Of a DNA stretch of 64,000 nucleotides, positions 18,977 through 27,642 are shown one piece after another. Location of the stretch: the NCBI RefSeq assembly GCF_900105585.1, contig NZ_FNRT01000002.1, positions 3,410,001 to 3,474,000 on the forward strand, given 5' to 3'. This DNA is from Nocardioides exalbidus. GTDB taxonomy: Bacteria; Actinomycetota; Actinomycetes; Propionibacteriales; Nocardioidaceae. The notes under the pieces are model-generated. The model saw only the letters and a list, made by a program, of their open reading frames with translations, made no database searches and was not told the DNA's origin. Within the stretch, counting starts at the first letter, position 1; each line of letters begins with the position of its first letter. A program made the translations under genes and the position numbers.

Positions 18977-18994
18977 GTCGCTAGTGTCGCGGAC
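18977..18994. promoter_or_regulatory. 18-bp divergent intergenic with face-to-face leaderless promoters
   Basis: The start codons of the GH15 gene (minus) and cinA (plus) are only 18 bp apart. A -10-like TAGTGT (18982-18987) lies 7 nt before the cinA ATG. On the other strand GACACT (18983-18988) lies 6 nt before the GH15 ATG. The hexamers overlap, so polymerases on the two genes should exclude each other. Confidence 0.45.
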
Positions 18995-19486
18995 ATGCGG
19001 TTGCCCGAGCTGATGCTGCCCGAGATCCTGGACGAGCTGGCCCGGCGCGGCGAGACGGTCGCGACCGCCGAGTCGCTGACCGGGGGCCTGCTGGCGTCGA
19101 TGCTGACCGACGTGCCGGGCGCCTCGCGCAGCTTCGTCGGAGGCGTGGTCTCCTACGCCACCCGGGTGAAGATCTCCGCGCTCGACGTGCCGGCAGAGGT
19201 CGTCGACGCCCACGGGGTGGTCTCCGAGGAGTGCGCCGCCGCCATGGCCACGGGCGTGTGCCGTCGTCTCGACGCGACGTGGGGCCTGGCCACGACCGGG
19301 GTCGCCGGGCCGGACCCGCAGGACGGCAAGCCCGTGGGGACCGTGTGGGTCGCCGTCGCCGGGCCGGGCTCCGTGGAGACCCGGCTGCTGGCCCTGGCCG
19401 GTGATCGCCGGGCGATCCGTGAGGCGACGTGCGCGGAGGTGCTGTCGGTCCTGGGGGACGTGCTCGCCCCGGATCCGAGGTTGTGA
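18995..19486 (+). CDS. cinA: CinA family protein (C-terminal amidohydrolase domain only)
   Basis: A 163-residue protein equal to the C-terminal CinA/PncC domain, which deamidates nicotinamide mononucleotide in NAD recycling. Family motifs are present: ATAESLTGG (about 23-31) and TTGVAGPD (about 101-108). The N-terminal MoCF-like domain of long CinA proteins is absent, which is normal for Actinobacteria. Gene order (pgsA) - cinA - clgR is ancestral; here a 13-kb block separates it from pgsA. No Shine-Dalgarno sequence precedes the ATG, and a TAGTGT hexamer 7 nt upstream points to a leaderless transcript. Confidence 0.93.
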   Translation: MRLPELMLPEILDELARRGETVATAESLTGGLLASMLTDVPGASRSFVGGVVSYATRVKISALDVPAEVVDAHGVVSEECAAAMATGVCRRLDATWGLATTGVAGPDPQDGKPVGTVWVAVAGPGSVETRLLALAGDRRAIREATCAEVLSVLGDVLAPDPRL

Positions 19487-19569
19487 CCCGGGAAGAATGG
19501 GCCCTCGGGTAGCGTTGGGCCAGACGACTTCCCCTCGACTCATCCGACATCGAACAGAAGGACTCGCGC

Positions 19570-19896
19570 ATGGTGCTCTTCCGACGACTGCTCGGCGAGG
19601 TGCTGCGCGGCGCGCGGATGCAGCGCGGGATGACCCTTCGCGAGCTCTCCGCCGAGGCGCGGGTGAGCCTGGGCTACATCTCCGAGATCGAGCGCGGGCA
19701 GAAGGAGGCGTCCTCCGAGCTGCTCGCGTCGCTGTGCCAGGCGATGGACCTGCCGTTGTCCGACGTCCTGCGCGAGGTCGCCGACGCGGTGGCCCTCGAG
19801 GAGGTCGCGCTCGGCCTGGCCGTGCCGACGATCAAGCCCGCACCGATCACGACCCCCATCGCGACGGCCGGCGACGTCGTCGCCTCCGCTGCCTGA
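19570..19896 (+). CDS. clgR: ClgR-type XRE transcriptional regulator
   Basis: A 108-residue DNA-binding protein with an XRE helix-turn-helix at about 9-65 (RGMTLRELSAEARVSLGYISEIERGQKEAS). The sequence and position after cinA match ClgR, the activator of clp protease and other proteostasis genes, whose level is controlled by Clp proteolysis. The tail ends in VVASAA; an Ala-Ala end is typical of ClgR and serves as a Clp degradation signal in studied species. A ribosome binding site (AGAAGGA) lies 8 nt before the ATG, and TAGCGT near 19509 could be a -10 element. Confidence 0.9.
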   Translation: MVLFRRLLGEVLRGARMQRGMTLRELSAEARVSLGYISEIERGQKEASSELLASLCQAMDLPLSDVLREVADAVALEEVALGLAVPTIKPAPITTPIATAGDVVASAA

Positions 19897-19903
19897 CCCG
19901 CCG

Positions 19904-20695
19904 CTACTTCTCCGGCTGGCAGCTCGGGCACCAGTAGGTCGCCCGCTCCCGCCCCGGCTCGCCGAGCATCGTCACCGCGATCGGTGTCCGGCACCGGCGA
20001 CAGGGCGACTTGTCGCGCCGGTAGACCCACAACCGCTCCCGCTCGCGCAGGTCGCCCGTCGTGGTCTGGATCGCGCGCTCCTTGTTGACCTCGAGCATCT
20101 GCCTGCCACGCCGCACGAGGCGAGGCAGCTGGTCGACGGTGGACACGGCGTTGGCCGGGTTGACGCCCATGGTGAAGCACAGCTCGGCCATGTACATGTT
20201 GCCGATGCCGGCGAGGTTGCGCTGGTCGAGGAGGGCCTGCGCGACCGGGCGACCCGGCTCGCTGCGGAGGTTGGCGACCGCCCGCTCCTCGTCCCAGTCG
20301 GGACCGAGCAGGTCGGGACCGAGGTGGGAGGTCAGGTCGGCCTCCGCCTCACGCGGCACGAGCTCGACGATGCCGAGCTGGAAGCCGACCGCGTTGCGAC
20401 CCTCGATGCCGAGCACAATGCGGACCTGGTCGTTCGGCCGGCGCCACTTCTCACCGTCGGGGTAGACGTGCCACGACCCCTCCATCTTGAGGTGGGTGTG
20501 GAGCGTCCAGGCGCGCTGGTGGTCGATGCGGGTGAGCAGGTGCTTGCCGCGCGACAGCGTGCGGATGACCTCGCCCTCGCGGAGGTCGACGGTGGCGAAG
20601 GCCGGCACCCGGAAGTCGGTCACCGTCAGCCGGTGCCCGGTCAACGCTCGGTCGAGCTTCGCGGCCGCACGGTAGACGGTGTCACCCTCAGGCAC
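19904..20695 (-). CDS. nei2: Fpg/Nei family DNA glycosylase (endonuclease VIII type)
   Basis: A 263-residue base-excision repair glycosylase/AP-lyase for oxidised bases. The catalytic N-terminus MPEGDTVYR has Pro2 and Glu3. There is an H2TH region (LLDQRNLAGIGNMYMAE) and a C-terminal zinc finger with two C-x2-C pairs (about 234-259). The start is GTG at 20695, whose first 8 bases overlap the end of lhr, so the genes are translationally coupled. The lhr-nei pair is also found in mycobacteria, and this makes the Nei2-like assignment reasonable. Confidence 0.93.
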   Translation of the reverse strand: MPEGDTVYRAAAKLDRALTGHRLTVTDFRVPAFATVDLREGEVIRTLSRGKHLLTRIDHQRAWTLHTHLKMEGSWHVYPDGEKWRRPNDQVRIVLGIEGRNAVGFQLGIVELVPREAEADLTSHLGPDLLGPDWDEERAVANLRSEPGRPVAQALLDQRNLAGIGNMYMAELCFTMGVNPANAVSTVDQLPRLVRRGRQMLEVNKERAIQTTTGDLRERERLWVYRRDKSPCRRCRTPIAVTMLGEPGRERATYWCPSCQPEK

Positions 20696-23600
20696 GGAGC
20701 CTCAGTCCCTTCGGGGTCGCGACGAACCCGGCGGCCGACAGCGCGAGCCGGATCGGTGTCTCGCCGCCGTTGCCGATGAGCTGCTGGCCGTCGGCCTTCT
20801 CGACGGTCAACCGGCCCAGTGCTCCCCGACGTGCCGACTCGGCGAGCGCGGTCATCGCCGGGGTGAGGAGCTCGGTGTCCTCGCTCCAGGTCAGCAGCGT
20901 CTTCCCGCCCCGCTCGACGTAGACGGTCAGCTCGCCGTCGACCGTCACGACCAGGGCGCCCGCCTTGCGGCCCGGTCGGTGGCCGGCCCGCTCGGGATCG
21001 ACCGGCTCGGGCCAGGGCAGGGCGGCGCCGAAGACGTTGGCCGGGTCGGTCGCGGCGAGCGCGACGACGGCCGGCTTGGCACCGGACTTCCGGCTCTCGG
21101 GCTCGGAGAACGTCCGCAGCCGGTCGATCGCCCCCGCGCTGCCGAACTGCGCCGCGCCGAGTCCCTCGATGAAGTAGCCGCGGCGGCAGCGGCCCGTGTC
21201 CTCGAAGGCGCTCAGCACCTTGTAGACGCCGGCGAAGCCCCCGACCACCCGCTCGCTCATCACCGCTCCCCGGGTCACCACGCCGTGCCGCTCGAGGAGG
21301 TGCTCGGCGCGTGCGTGCGCACGCCGCGTCGGGTCGCCGTCGCGCTCGGGCAGGAGGGCCCACCGGCCGGCCGTCTCGGGCGGGCCGGTGCGGGCGGGCA
21401 TCCGGCCCCCCCGCGAGGCACCGCCCCGCCCGGTGGTCGTCCTGCCGAGCCGTGGCGGCGTGCGGCGGGTGCGGTGGGACGGGGTGCCGCTGCGCACGAG
21501 GTTGCGCAGCGGGGCGAGCGTGTCGTTGGTGACCCGGCCGCTCCAGACCAGCTCCCACAGGGCCGTGCTCAGCTCGGCGTCGCTCGTCGCGCCGACGCGG
21601 TCGGAGAGCTGGCGGAAGAACCAGGCGCCGCCCGGGTCGAGCGCGTCGAGGACGGCTCGCTGGAGGCCGTCCGGCTCCTCGGGCGACTCGATCTCGGGCA
21701 GCGTGAGGTGCGCCTGGTCGGCGAGGTGGAGGCTGACCCACCCGTCGCTGCCGGGCAGCGGGGAGTGGCCGGCCCAGATGACCTCGCCGGAGGCGGTGAG
21801 CTCGTCGAGCATCGAGGGCTCGTAGTCGCGAACGCGAGCCGCCAGGACGAGCGGCTCGAGGGCGCTGGCCGGGACCGGGCAGCCGGCGAGCTGGTCGATC
21901 GCGGCGACCACGCCGTCGAGCCCGCGGAGCTGGCCGCCGACCTTCTGCCAGCTGGGGAGGAAGCGGGCGACCGCGTCGTGGCTGACCGGCTCGATCTCCT
22001 GCCGCAGCCGGGCGAGCGAGCGTCTGCGCAGCTTGCGGAGGACCTCGGCGTCGCACCACTCGCTCCCGGAGCCGGAGGGCCGGAACTCGCCGTCGAGCAC
22101 GCGACCGCGGTGCGCGAGCCGCTGGAGGGTCTGGCGGGCGACGGCCTCGCCGAGGCCGAGCCGCGCGGCGACCTCGGTCGTGGTGAACGGGCCGTGGCTG
22201 CGGGCGTAGCGCGACACGAGGTCGCCGAGCGGGTCCTCGGGCAGCTGGAGAAAGGCGTCGGGCGTGCCGACCGGGACCGGGACGCCGAGCCCGTCCCGCA
22301 GCCGGCCGATGTCCTCGATGGCCGTCCACCGGTCCTGGCCGGCCATGCGGACCTCGACGACGCGGCGGACGTCGGACAGCGAGGCGAGCCAGCCCTCGAC
22401 GTCGGCCCCGTCGACGGACCGCGCGCGGATCTCCTCGGTCGACAGCGGGCCGACGAGCCGGAGCAGGTCGGCGACGGCCTCGGCGTCGCGGGCGCGCCGG
22501 TCGTCGGCGAGCCACTGGAGCTCGGCCTCGACCTCGGTGAGGACCTCGGGATCGAGCAGCTCGCGGAGCTCGGCGCGGCCGAGCAGCTCGGCGAGCAGGC
22601 CCTGGTCGAGGGACAGCGCGGCCGCACGGCGCTCGGCGATGGGGGAGTCGCCCTCGTAGACGAACTGGGCGACGTAGCCGAAGAGCAGGCTGCGCGCGAA
22701 GGGGCTGGGCTGGGTCGTCGCGACGTCGACGACGGTGATCTCGCGGCGCTGCACCCGGCCGAGCAGCGCGACGAGCGCCGGCAGGTCGTAGACGTCCTGG
22801 AGGCACTCGCGCACGGCCTCGAGGACGATCGGGAACGCAGGGTATTGCGACGCCACCTCGAGGAGCTGGGCGCTGCGCTGGCGCTGCTGCCACAGCGGGC
22901 TGCGCCGGCCGGGGTCGCGACGGGGCAGCAGGAGGGCGCGAGCGGCACACTCGCGGAACCGGCTGGCGAACAACGCCGAGCCGCCGACCTCCTGGGTGAC
23001 GATCTGGTCGATCTCCTCGGGCTCGAAGACGATGACCTCGCCCGTCGGGGGCTCGGCGTCGGTGTCGGGGATCCGGATCACGATGCCGTCGTCGGAGGCC
23101 ACCGCCTGGCCGTCGACGTCGAAGCGCTCGCGCAGCCGGGCGTTGATCGCGAGCGCCCAGGGTGCGTGCACGGGGGTGCCGTAGGGCGAGTGGACGACCA
23201 GGCGCCAGTCGCCGAGCTCGTCGCGGAAGCGCTCGACCACGATCTGGGTGTCGCTCGGGACGACCTGCGTGGCCTCGCGCTGCTCGCCGAGGTAGGTGAC
23301 GAGGTTGTTGGCCGCGTAGTCGTCGAGACCGCGCTCGCGGACGTGGGCGACCGCCTTGGCGTGGGGCTTGGCGGCGAGCTCGCGGGTGAAGGCGCCGACG
23401 GCGGCGCCGAGCTCGGCGGGCCGGCCGAGGGCGTCGCCCTTCCAGAACGGCAACCTGCCCGGGATGCCGGGCGCAGGTGTCACCAGCACGCGGTCGTGGG
23501 TGATGTCCTCGATCCGCCAGCTGGTCGCGCCCAGGGCGAAGACGTCGCCGACGCGCGACTCGTAGACCATCTCCTCGTCGAGCTCGCCGACCCGAGAGGC

Positions 23601-25241
23601 CTTCTCGCCGACCAGGAAGACCCCGAACAGCCCGCGGTCGGGGATCGTGCCGCCGCTGGTGACGGCGAGGCGCTGGGCGCCCGGCCGTCCGCTCAGTGCG
23701 CCGGTGACGCGGTCCCAGACGATGCGGGGACGCAGCTCGGCGAACTCGTCGCTGGGGTAGCGGCCGCTGAGGAGGTCGAGGGTCGCGTCGTAGGCGGAGC
23801 GGGGGAGCTGGGTGTAGGACGCGGCGCGCGTCATCAGCGCGAACATCTCGTCGACCTGCCATTCGTCCATCGCGAGCATGGCGACCACCTGCTGGGCGAG
23901 GACGTCGAGAGGGTTGGCCGGGATCGCCATCTTCTCGATCGCACCGCTGCGCATCCGCTCGACCGCGACCGCCGTCTGCGCGAGGTCGCCGCGGTGCTTG
24001 GGGAACAGCACGCCCCTGCTGGTCTCGCCGACCTGGTGGCCGGCGCGACCGACGCGCTGGAGGGCGCTGGCGACGCTGGGTGGCGACTCGATCTGGATGA
24101 CGAGGTCGACCGAGCCCATGTCGATGCCGAGCTCGAGGCTGCTGGTCGCGACGACGCAGGGGAGCCGGCCGCGCTTGAGGTCGTCCTCGATGATCGCCCG
24201 CTGCTCCTTGGACACCGAGCCGTGGTGGGCCTTGGCGATGATGCCCTCGGCGCCGCTGCTCTGGCCGGACTGGGCCATGACCTGGGCGGGCTGCTTCCCG
24301 GCCAGGGGGTCCTCCGGCTCGACACCGGCCCGCTCGGCGGCGATCTCGTTGAGCCGGGCGGTCAGCCGCTCGGCGAGCCGGCGGGAGTTGGCGAAGACGA
24401 TGGTCGAGCGGTGCTGCTCGACGAGGTCGACCACGTGCTCCTCGACGTGGGGCCAGATGCTCTGGGAGCGGCCCGGGTCGCCCGCCTCCTCGTCGTACTC
24501 CTCCGGCATCGTCATGTCCTCGACCGGCACGACGACCTTGAGGTCCCACTCCTTGGTGCTGGGCGGGGCGACGATCTCGACCGGCTGGGTGCCGCCGAGG
24601 AAGCGCGCGACCTCCTCGAGCGGGCGGACCGTCGCGCTGAGCCCGATGCGCTGGGCGGGCTTGTCGAGCAGGGCGTCGAGGCGCTCGAGGCTGATGCCGA
24701 GGTGGGCGCCGCGCTTGGTGCCGGCGACGGCGTGCACCTCGTCGATGATGATCGTGTCGACACCGCGCAGCGTCTCGCGCGCCTGGCTGGTCAGCATGAG
24801 GAACAGCGACTCGGGCGTCGTGATGAGGATGTCGGGCGGCGCCGAGCCGAGCTTGCGCCGATCGGCCGGGCTGGTGTCGCCGGAGCGCAGGCCGACGGTC
24901 ACGTCGGGGACCGTCGCCTCGAGCCGCTCCGCCGTGTTGCGGATCCCGGTCAACGGGGCCCTGAGGTTGCGCTCGACGTCGACGCCGAGCGCCTTGAGCG
25001 GGGAGATGTAGAGGACACGGGTCCGCTTCGACTTGTCGTCGGGCCGCTCGCTGGTCATCAGCCGGTCGATCGCGTGGAGGAACGCGCTCAGCGTCTTGCC
25101 GCTGCCGGTCGGTGCCACGACGAGCGCGTGCCGACCCTCGGCGATGCTGGTCCAGGCGCCCTCCTGGGCCGGGGTCGGACCCGCGAACGACGCCTCGAAC
25201 CACGCGCGCGTCGGTGCGCTGAAGCGGTCGAGTGCGGTCAT
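20688..25241 (-). CDS. lhr: Lhr-type ATP-dependent DNA helicase
   Basis: A 1517-residue superfamily 2 helicase, the usual size of bacterial long Lhr. Motifs: APTGSGKT (Walker A, K49), IIDEVH (motif II, about 162), SATV (motif III), ATSSLELGIDMG (motif IV/V region) and QRVGRAGH (motif VI). A winged-helix and DEAD/DEAH-associated region and the large Lhr C-terminal domain follow. Mycobacterial Lhr is a 3'-5' translocase that unwinds RNA:DNA hybrids and is induced by DNA damage. The C-terminal half contains a Gly/Arg-rich disordered stretch (about 1300-1340). The start at 25241 has no Shine-Dalgarno, and CAGACT lies 7 nt upstream. Confidence 0.96.
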   Translation of the reverse strand: MTALDRFSAPTRAWFEASFAGPTPAQEGAWTSIAEGRHALVVAPTGSGKTLSAFLHAIDRLMTSERPDDKSKRTRVLYISPLKALGVDVERNLRAPLTGIRNTAERLEATVPDVTVGLRSGDTSPADRRKLGSAPPDILITTPESLFLMLTSQARETLRGVDTIIIDEVHAVAGTKRGAHLGISLERLDALLDKPAQRIGLSATVRPLEEVARFLGGTQPVEIVAPPSTKEWDLKVVVPVEDMTMPEEYDEEAGDPGRSQSIWPHVEEHVVDLVEQHRSTIVFANSRRLAERLTARLNEIAAERAGVEPEDPLAGKQPAQVMAQSGQSSGAEGIIAKAHHGSVSKEQRAIIEDDLKRGRLPCVVATSSLELGIDMGSVDLVIQIESPPSVASALQRVGRAGHQVGETSRGVLFPKHRGDLAQTAVAVERMRSGAIEKMAIPANPLDVLAQQVVAMLAMDEWQVDEMFALMTRAASYTQLPRSAYDATLDLLSGRYPSDEFAELRPRIVWDRVTGALSGRPGAQRLAVTSGGTIPDRGLFGVFLVGEKASRVGELDEEMVYESRVGDVFALGATSWRIEDITHDRVLVTPAPGIPGRLPFWKGDALGRPAELGAAVGAFTRELAAKPHAKAVAHVRERGLDDYAANNLVTYLGEQREATQVVPSDTQIVVERFRDELGDWRLVVHSPYGTPVHAPWALAINARLRERFDVDGQAVASDDGIVIRIPDTDAEPPTGEVIVFEPEEIDQIVTQEVGGSALFASRFRECAARALLLPRRDPGRRSPLWQQRQRSAQLLEVASQYPAFPIVLEAVRECLQDVYDLPALVALLGRVQRREITVVDVATTQPSPFARSLLFGYVAQFVYEGDSPIAERRAAALSLDQGLLAELLGRAELRELLDPEVLTEVEAELQWLADDRRARDAEAVADLLRLVGPLSTEEIRARSVDGADVEGWLASLSDVRRVVEVRMAGQDRWTAIEDIGRLRDGLGVPVPVGTPDAFLQLPEDPLGDLVSRYARSHGPFTTTEVAARLGLGEAVARQTLQRLAHRGRVLDGEFRPSGSGSEWCDAEVLRKLRRRSLARLRQEIEPVSHDAVARFLPSWQKVGGQLRGLDGVVAAIDQLAGCPVPASALEPLVLAARVRDYEPSMLDELTASGEVIWAGHSPLPGSDGWVSLHLADQAHLTLPEIESPEEPDGLQRAVLDALDPGGAWFFRQLSDRVGATSDAELSTALWELVWSGRVTNDTLAPLRNLVRSGTPSHRTRRTPPRLGRTTTGRGGASRGGRMPARTGPPETAGRWALLPERDGDPTRRAHARAEHLLERHGVVTRGAVMSERVVGGFAGVYKVLSAFEDTGRCRRGYFIEGLGAAQFGSAGAIDRLRTFSEPESRKSGAKPAVVALAATDPANVFGAALPWPEPVDPERAGHRPGRKAGALVVTVDGELTVYVERGGKTLLTWSEDTELLTPAMTALAESARRGALGRLTVEKADGQQLIGNGGETPIRLALSAAGFVATPKGLRLRA

Positions 25242-25325
25242 GCTCTGGAGTCTGCCACTGGCGTACGACAGCGGACGCCGGGTCGCCTGTACGTTCGGAG
25301 GAGACGCCTACCCGAGGAGCAACCC

Positions 25326-25898
25326 GTGATCGAGCTGACCGAGGGCCAGGAGCTCGCCCTCACCGCCGAGGGTGGGAAGACCCTGACCAGGGTGCAGATG
25401 GCCGTCGGCTGGGACCACGCCCCGACGGCCGGGTTCATCGGGAGCGGCGCAGCGCCGATCGACCTCGACGCGTCGGCGATCCAGTTCGCCGGCGGACAGT
25501 TCTTCGACCTCGCCTTCTTCAACCACCTCGAGACCCGCGACGGCTCGGTGGTCCACCTCGGCGACAACACCACCGGGAAGGGCGAGGGCGACGACGAGGT
25601 GATCACCGTGGACCTGAGCCGCGTCTACGCCAAGGTCGAGTCGATCCTCTTCCTGGTCAGCAGCTACCAGGGGCACTCCCTGGAGTTCATCCGCAACGCC
25701 TACTGCCGGGTCCTCGACGACGACGGCACCGAGCTCGCGCGCTTCACCCTCACGCTCGGCGTGCGGGAGACCGGGCTCGTCATGGCGAGGTTGTTCCGCG
25801 ACGGCGATGGCTGGAAGCTCGGTGCCGTCGGGACCGGCATCGCCCTCAAGACGCCCACGGACGACCTGGAAGCACTGCTGCCCTTCGTCCGAGGCTAG
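25326..25898 (+). CDS. TerD family protein
   Basis: A 190-residue TerD/CABP-type protein. It has the family pattern VGWDHAP near the start, ASAIQF, and the calcium-site motif NTTGKGEGDDE in the middle. TerD proteins bind Ca2+ and act in stress, phage-inhibition and, in some plasmids, tellurite systems; a lone chromosomal copy does not imply tellurite resistance. The GTG start has a good ribosome binding site (GAGGAG, 7 nt upstream). It is divergent from lhr across 84 bp and is followed after 9 bp by an SNF2-like helicase; its TAG stop forms the first half of the likely -10 of that gene. Confidence 0.93.
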   Translation: MIELTEGQELALTAEGGKTLTRVQMAVGWDHAPTAGFIGSGAAPIDLDASAIQFAGGQFFDLAFFNHLETRDGSVVHLGDNTTGKGEGDDEVITVDLSRVYAKVESILFLVSSYQGHSLEFIRNAYCRVLDDDGTELARFTLTLGVRETGLVMARLFRDGDGWKLGAVGTGIALKTPTDDLEALLPFVRG

Positions 25899-25901
25899 CG
25901 T
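25896..25901 (+). promoter_or_regulatory. -10 element TAGCGT made from the terD stop codon
   Basis: TAGCGT ends 6 nt before the GTG start of the helicase gene. Its first three bases are the TAG stop of terD. The spacing fits a leaderless transcript. Confidence 0.4.
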
Positions 25902-25907
25902 TCCCCG

Positions 25908-27635
25908 GTGGCCAGCACTCGACGATCCGGGACGCGTCGACGTACGTCGTCGGCGCGCCGCGGAGGCAGGCAGCCGCGGGCCCTGCCGGTCACCGGCCCG
26001 GGGGAGAGGCTGTGGGTGCTCGACGTGCCCTACGGCACCCAGGTCGACGGCGCGACCTGGCACCCGGCGGTCAGGACGCACCTGCACGTCGGACGCAGGC
26101 TGCCGGAGCACCTCGCGCCGTACTCCCCGGGTCCGTTCACGCTCGGGCGCTTCGTCGAGAACACCCTCAACCCCGACGACCCCACGCCCGACCCCGAGCC
26201 GACCGACGCCCTCGAGCCGCGGCGGCTCCAGTTCGAGGCCGCCGACGCGATCGCGGCGCACGCGGGGGCCGGCGGGCGGCAGTTCCTGCTGGCCGACGAG
26301 CCCGGCGTCGGCAAGACGATCTCCGCGGTCCTGGGCGCGACAGCCGTGGGCGACCTGCGCGGAGCGCGCCGGGTCCTCGTCGTGGCCGACCGGCCGGCCG
26401 CAATCACGATCGGCCACTGGTGCCGCACGATCGCGGCGCTCGGGCACGGCGGCCTCGAGTGGGTCGTGATCACGTGGGACCGGCTGGAGAAGGTCGCGGA
26501 CCACACGTGGGACGTGATCATCGCCGACGAGGCGCACGCCCTGCGTCGTACGACGACCAAGCGGTGGAAGCACTGGGCGAGGATCTCCGGGCACGGCCGC
26601 CCGCACGACCAGGCGCCGTTCGTCATCGCGACGACGGCGACACCGGGGCACACCCCGCTCGAGCTGCCGTACCTCGCCCCGGCCTACGCGCAGGCGCTGG
26701 GCGAGCCGATGCGGGAGTGGACCTCCGCGTCGAGCCCGGGGGAGTCGTTCGCCACCGCGCTCGAGCGCCACGGCGTGGGCGTGGAGCGGGGCCGCTACGG
26801 CGCGAGCTGGACCACCGACCCGGCCCGGCGCGCCGCCGACCTCGAGCTCGTCCGGGGCTGGCTCGACGACGAGCGACCGCCGGCCATGCTGCACCGCGCG
26901 GCGCCGTGGGGGCCGGTGCCGCTCTCGGGGATGCCGGTGGAGCTCACACCCGCGGAGCGGACGGCGTACGACGCCGAGTGGGGCGAGTTCTGCCGCGAGA
27001 TGGACCTCGCCCGGCGCGGTCGCAACACCGCGAAGGGCCGGGCGGCGCTCCTGCGCTTCCGGCAGAAGGCCGGGCTGATCCGCGTCGACTCGACGGTCGC
27101 GTGGATCGCCCAGCAGGTCGAGGCCGAGCGGCAGGTGGCCTGCTCGGTCGAGTTCGTCGCGACCGCCGCCGACCCCATCGCCGACCGGCTGCGCGACTCC
27201 GGGATCGAGGTCGCCACGATCTACGGCCGGGACCGCTTCGACCCCGAGGCCGAGCGGCTCCGGTTCCAGACCGGACAGGCGAAGGTCTGCGTCTTCACCA
27301 CGGTCGCCTCGATCAGCCTGCACGCCGGCGAGACCCTCGCCGACGGCCGCGTCGCCAGCACCGAACCCCGGGTCGGGGTCTTCCACCAGGCCCGCTTCTC
27401 GGGCATCGCGGGACGGCAGGTCACCGGCCGCACCCACCGGGACCACCAGGTGTCGCCCTGGCACATCGCTTACGCCGAGGGCACCGTCGAGGAGCAGGTC
27501 GGCAAGGTGATGGTGGAACGGATCGCCGCGGCCTCCGACACCGTCGGCGGCGACACGAGCGGGCTGGCCGACGTCGCTCAGCTCCTCGGTGCCGACTGGC
27601 TGCCGGTCACGACCCTGACCGAGGACGGCGCCTGA
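25908..27635 (+). CDS. SNF2-like DEAD/DEAH-box helicase
   Basis: A 575-residue superfamily 2 ATPase. Motifs: LADEPGVGKT (Walker A, about 127), VVADRP (Ia), IIADEAHALRR (DEAH, about 205), ATTATPG (motif III) and VTGRTHRD (motif VI), the last like the QRxGRxHRxGQ of SNF2 proteins. A Thr- and Pro-rich segment precedes the core and the first ~25 residues are very basic. There is no recognisable nuclease domain. It follows terD by 9 bp and has no Shine-Dalgarno. The specific role is unknown; remodelling of nucleoprotein or defence against foreign DNA are inferences only. Confidence 0.75.
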   Translation: MASTRRSGTRRRTSSARRGGRQPRALPVTGPGERLWVLDVPYGTQVDGATWHPAVRTHLHVGRRLPEHLAPYSPGPFTLGRFVENTLNPDDPTPDPEPTDALEPRRLQFEAADAIAAHAGAGGRQFLLADEPGVGKTISAVLGATAVGDLRGARRVLVVADRPAAITIGHWCRTIAALGHGGLEWVVITWDRLEKVADHTWDVIIADEAHALRRTTTKRWKHWARISGHGRPHDQAPFVIATTATPGHTPLELPYLAPAYAQALGEPMREWTSASSPGESFATALERHGVGVERGRYGASWTTDPARRAADLELVRGWLDDERPPAMLHRAAPWGPVPLSGMPVELTPAERTAYDAEWGEFCREMDLARRGRNTAKGRAALLRFRQKAGLIRVDSTVAWIAQQVEAERQVACSVEFVATAADPIADRLRDSGIEVATIYGRDRFDPEAERLRFQTGQAKVCVFTTVASISLHAGETLADGRVASTEPRVGVFHQARFSGIAGRQVTGRTHRDHQVSPWHIAYAEGTVEEQVGKVMVERIAAASDTVGGDTSGLADVAQLLGADWLPVTTLTEDGA

Positions 27636-27642
27636 CGCGGGA

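Noticed and set aside
20679..25325. Very long plus-strand open frame antisense to lhr
   Set aside because: It is the shadow of the lhr coding sequence in GC-rich DNA; only its last part (25326-25898, TerD) is a real gene.
25326..25898. Tellurite resistance locus
   Set aside because: Only one terD-type gene is present, with no terB, terC or terZ partners.
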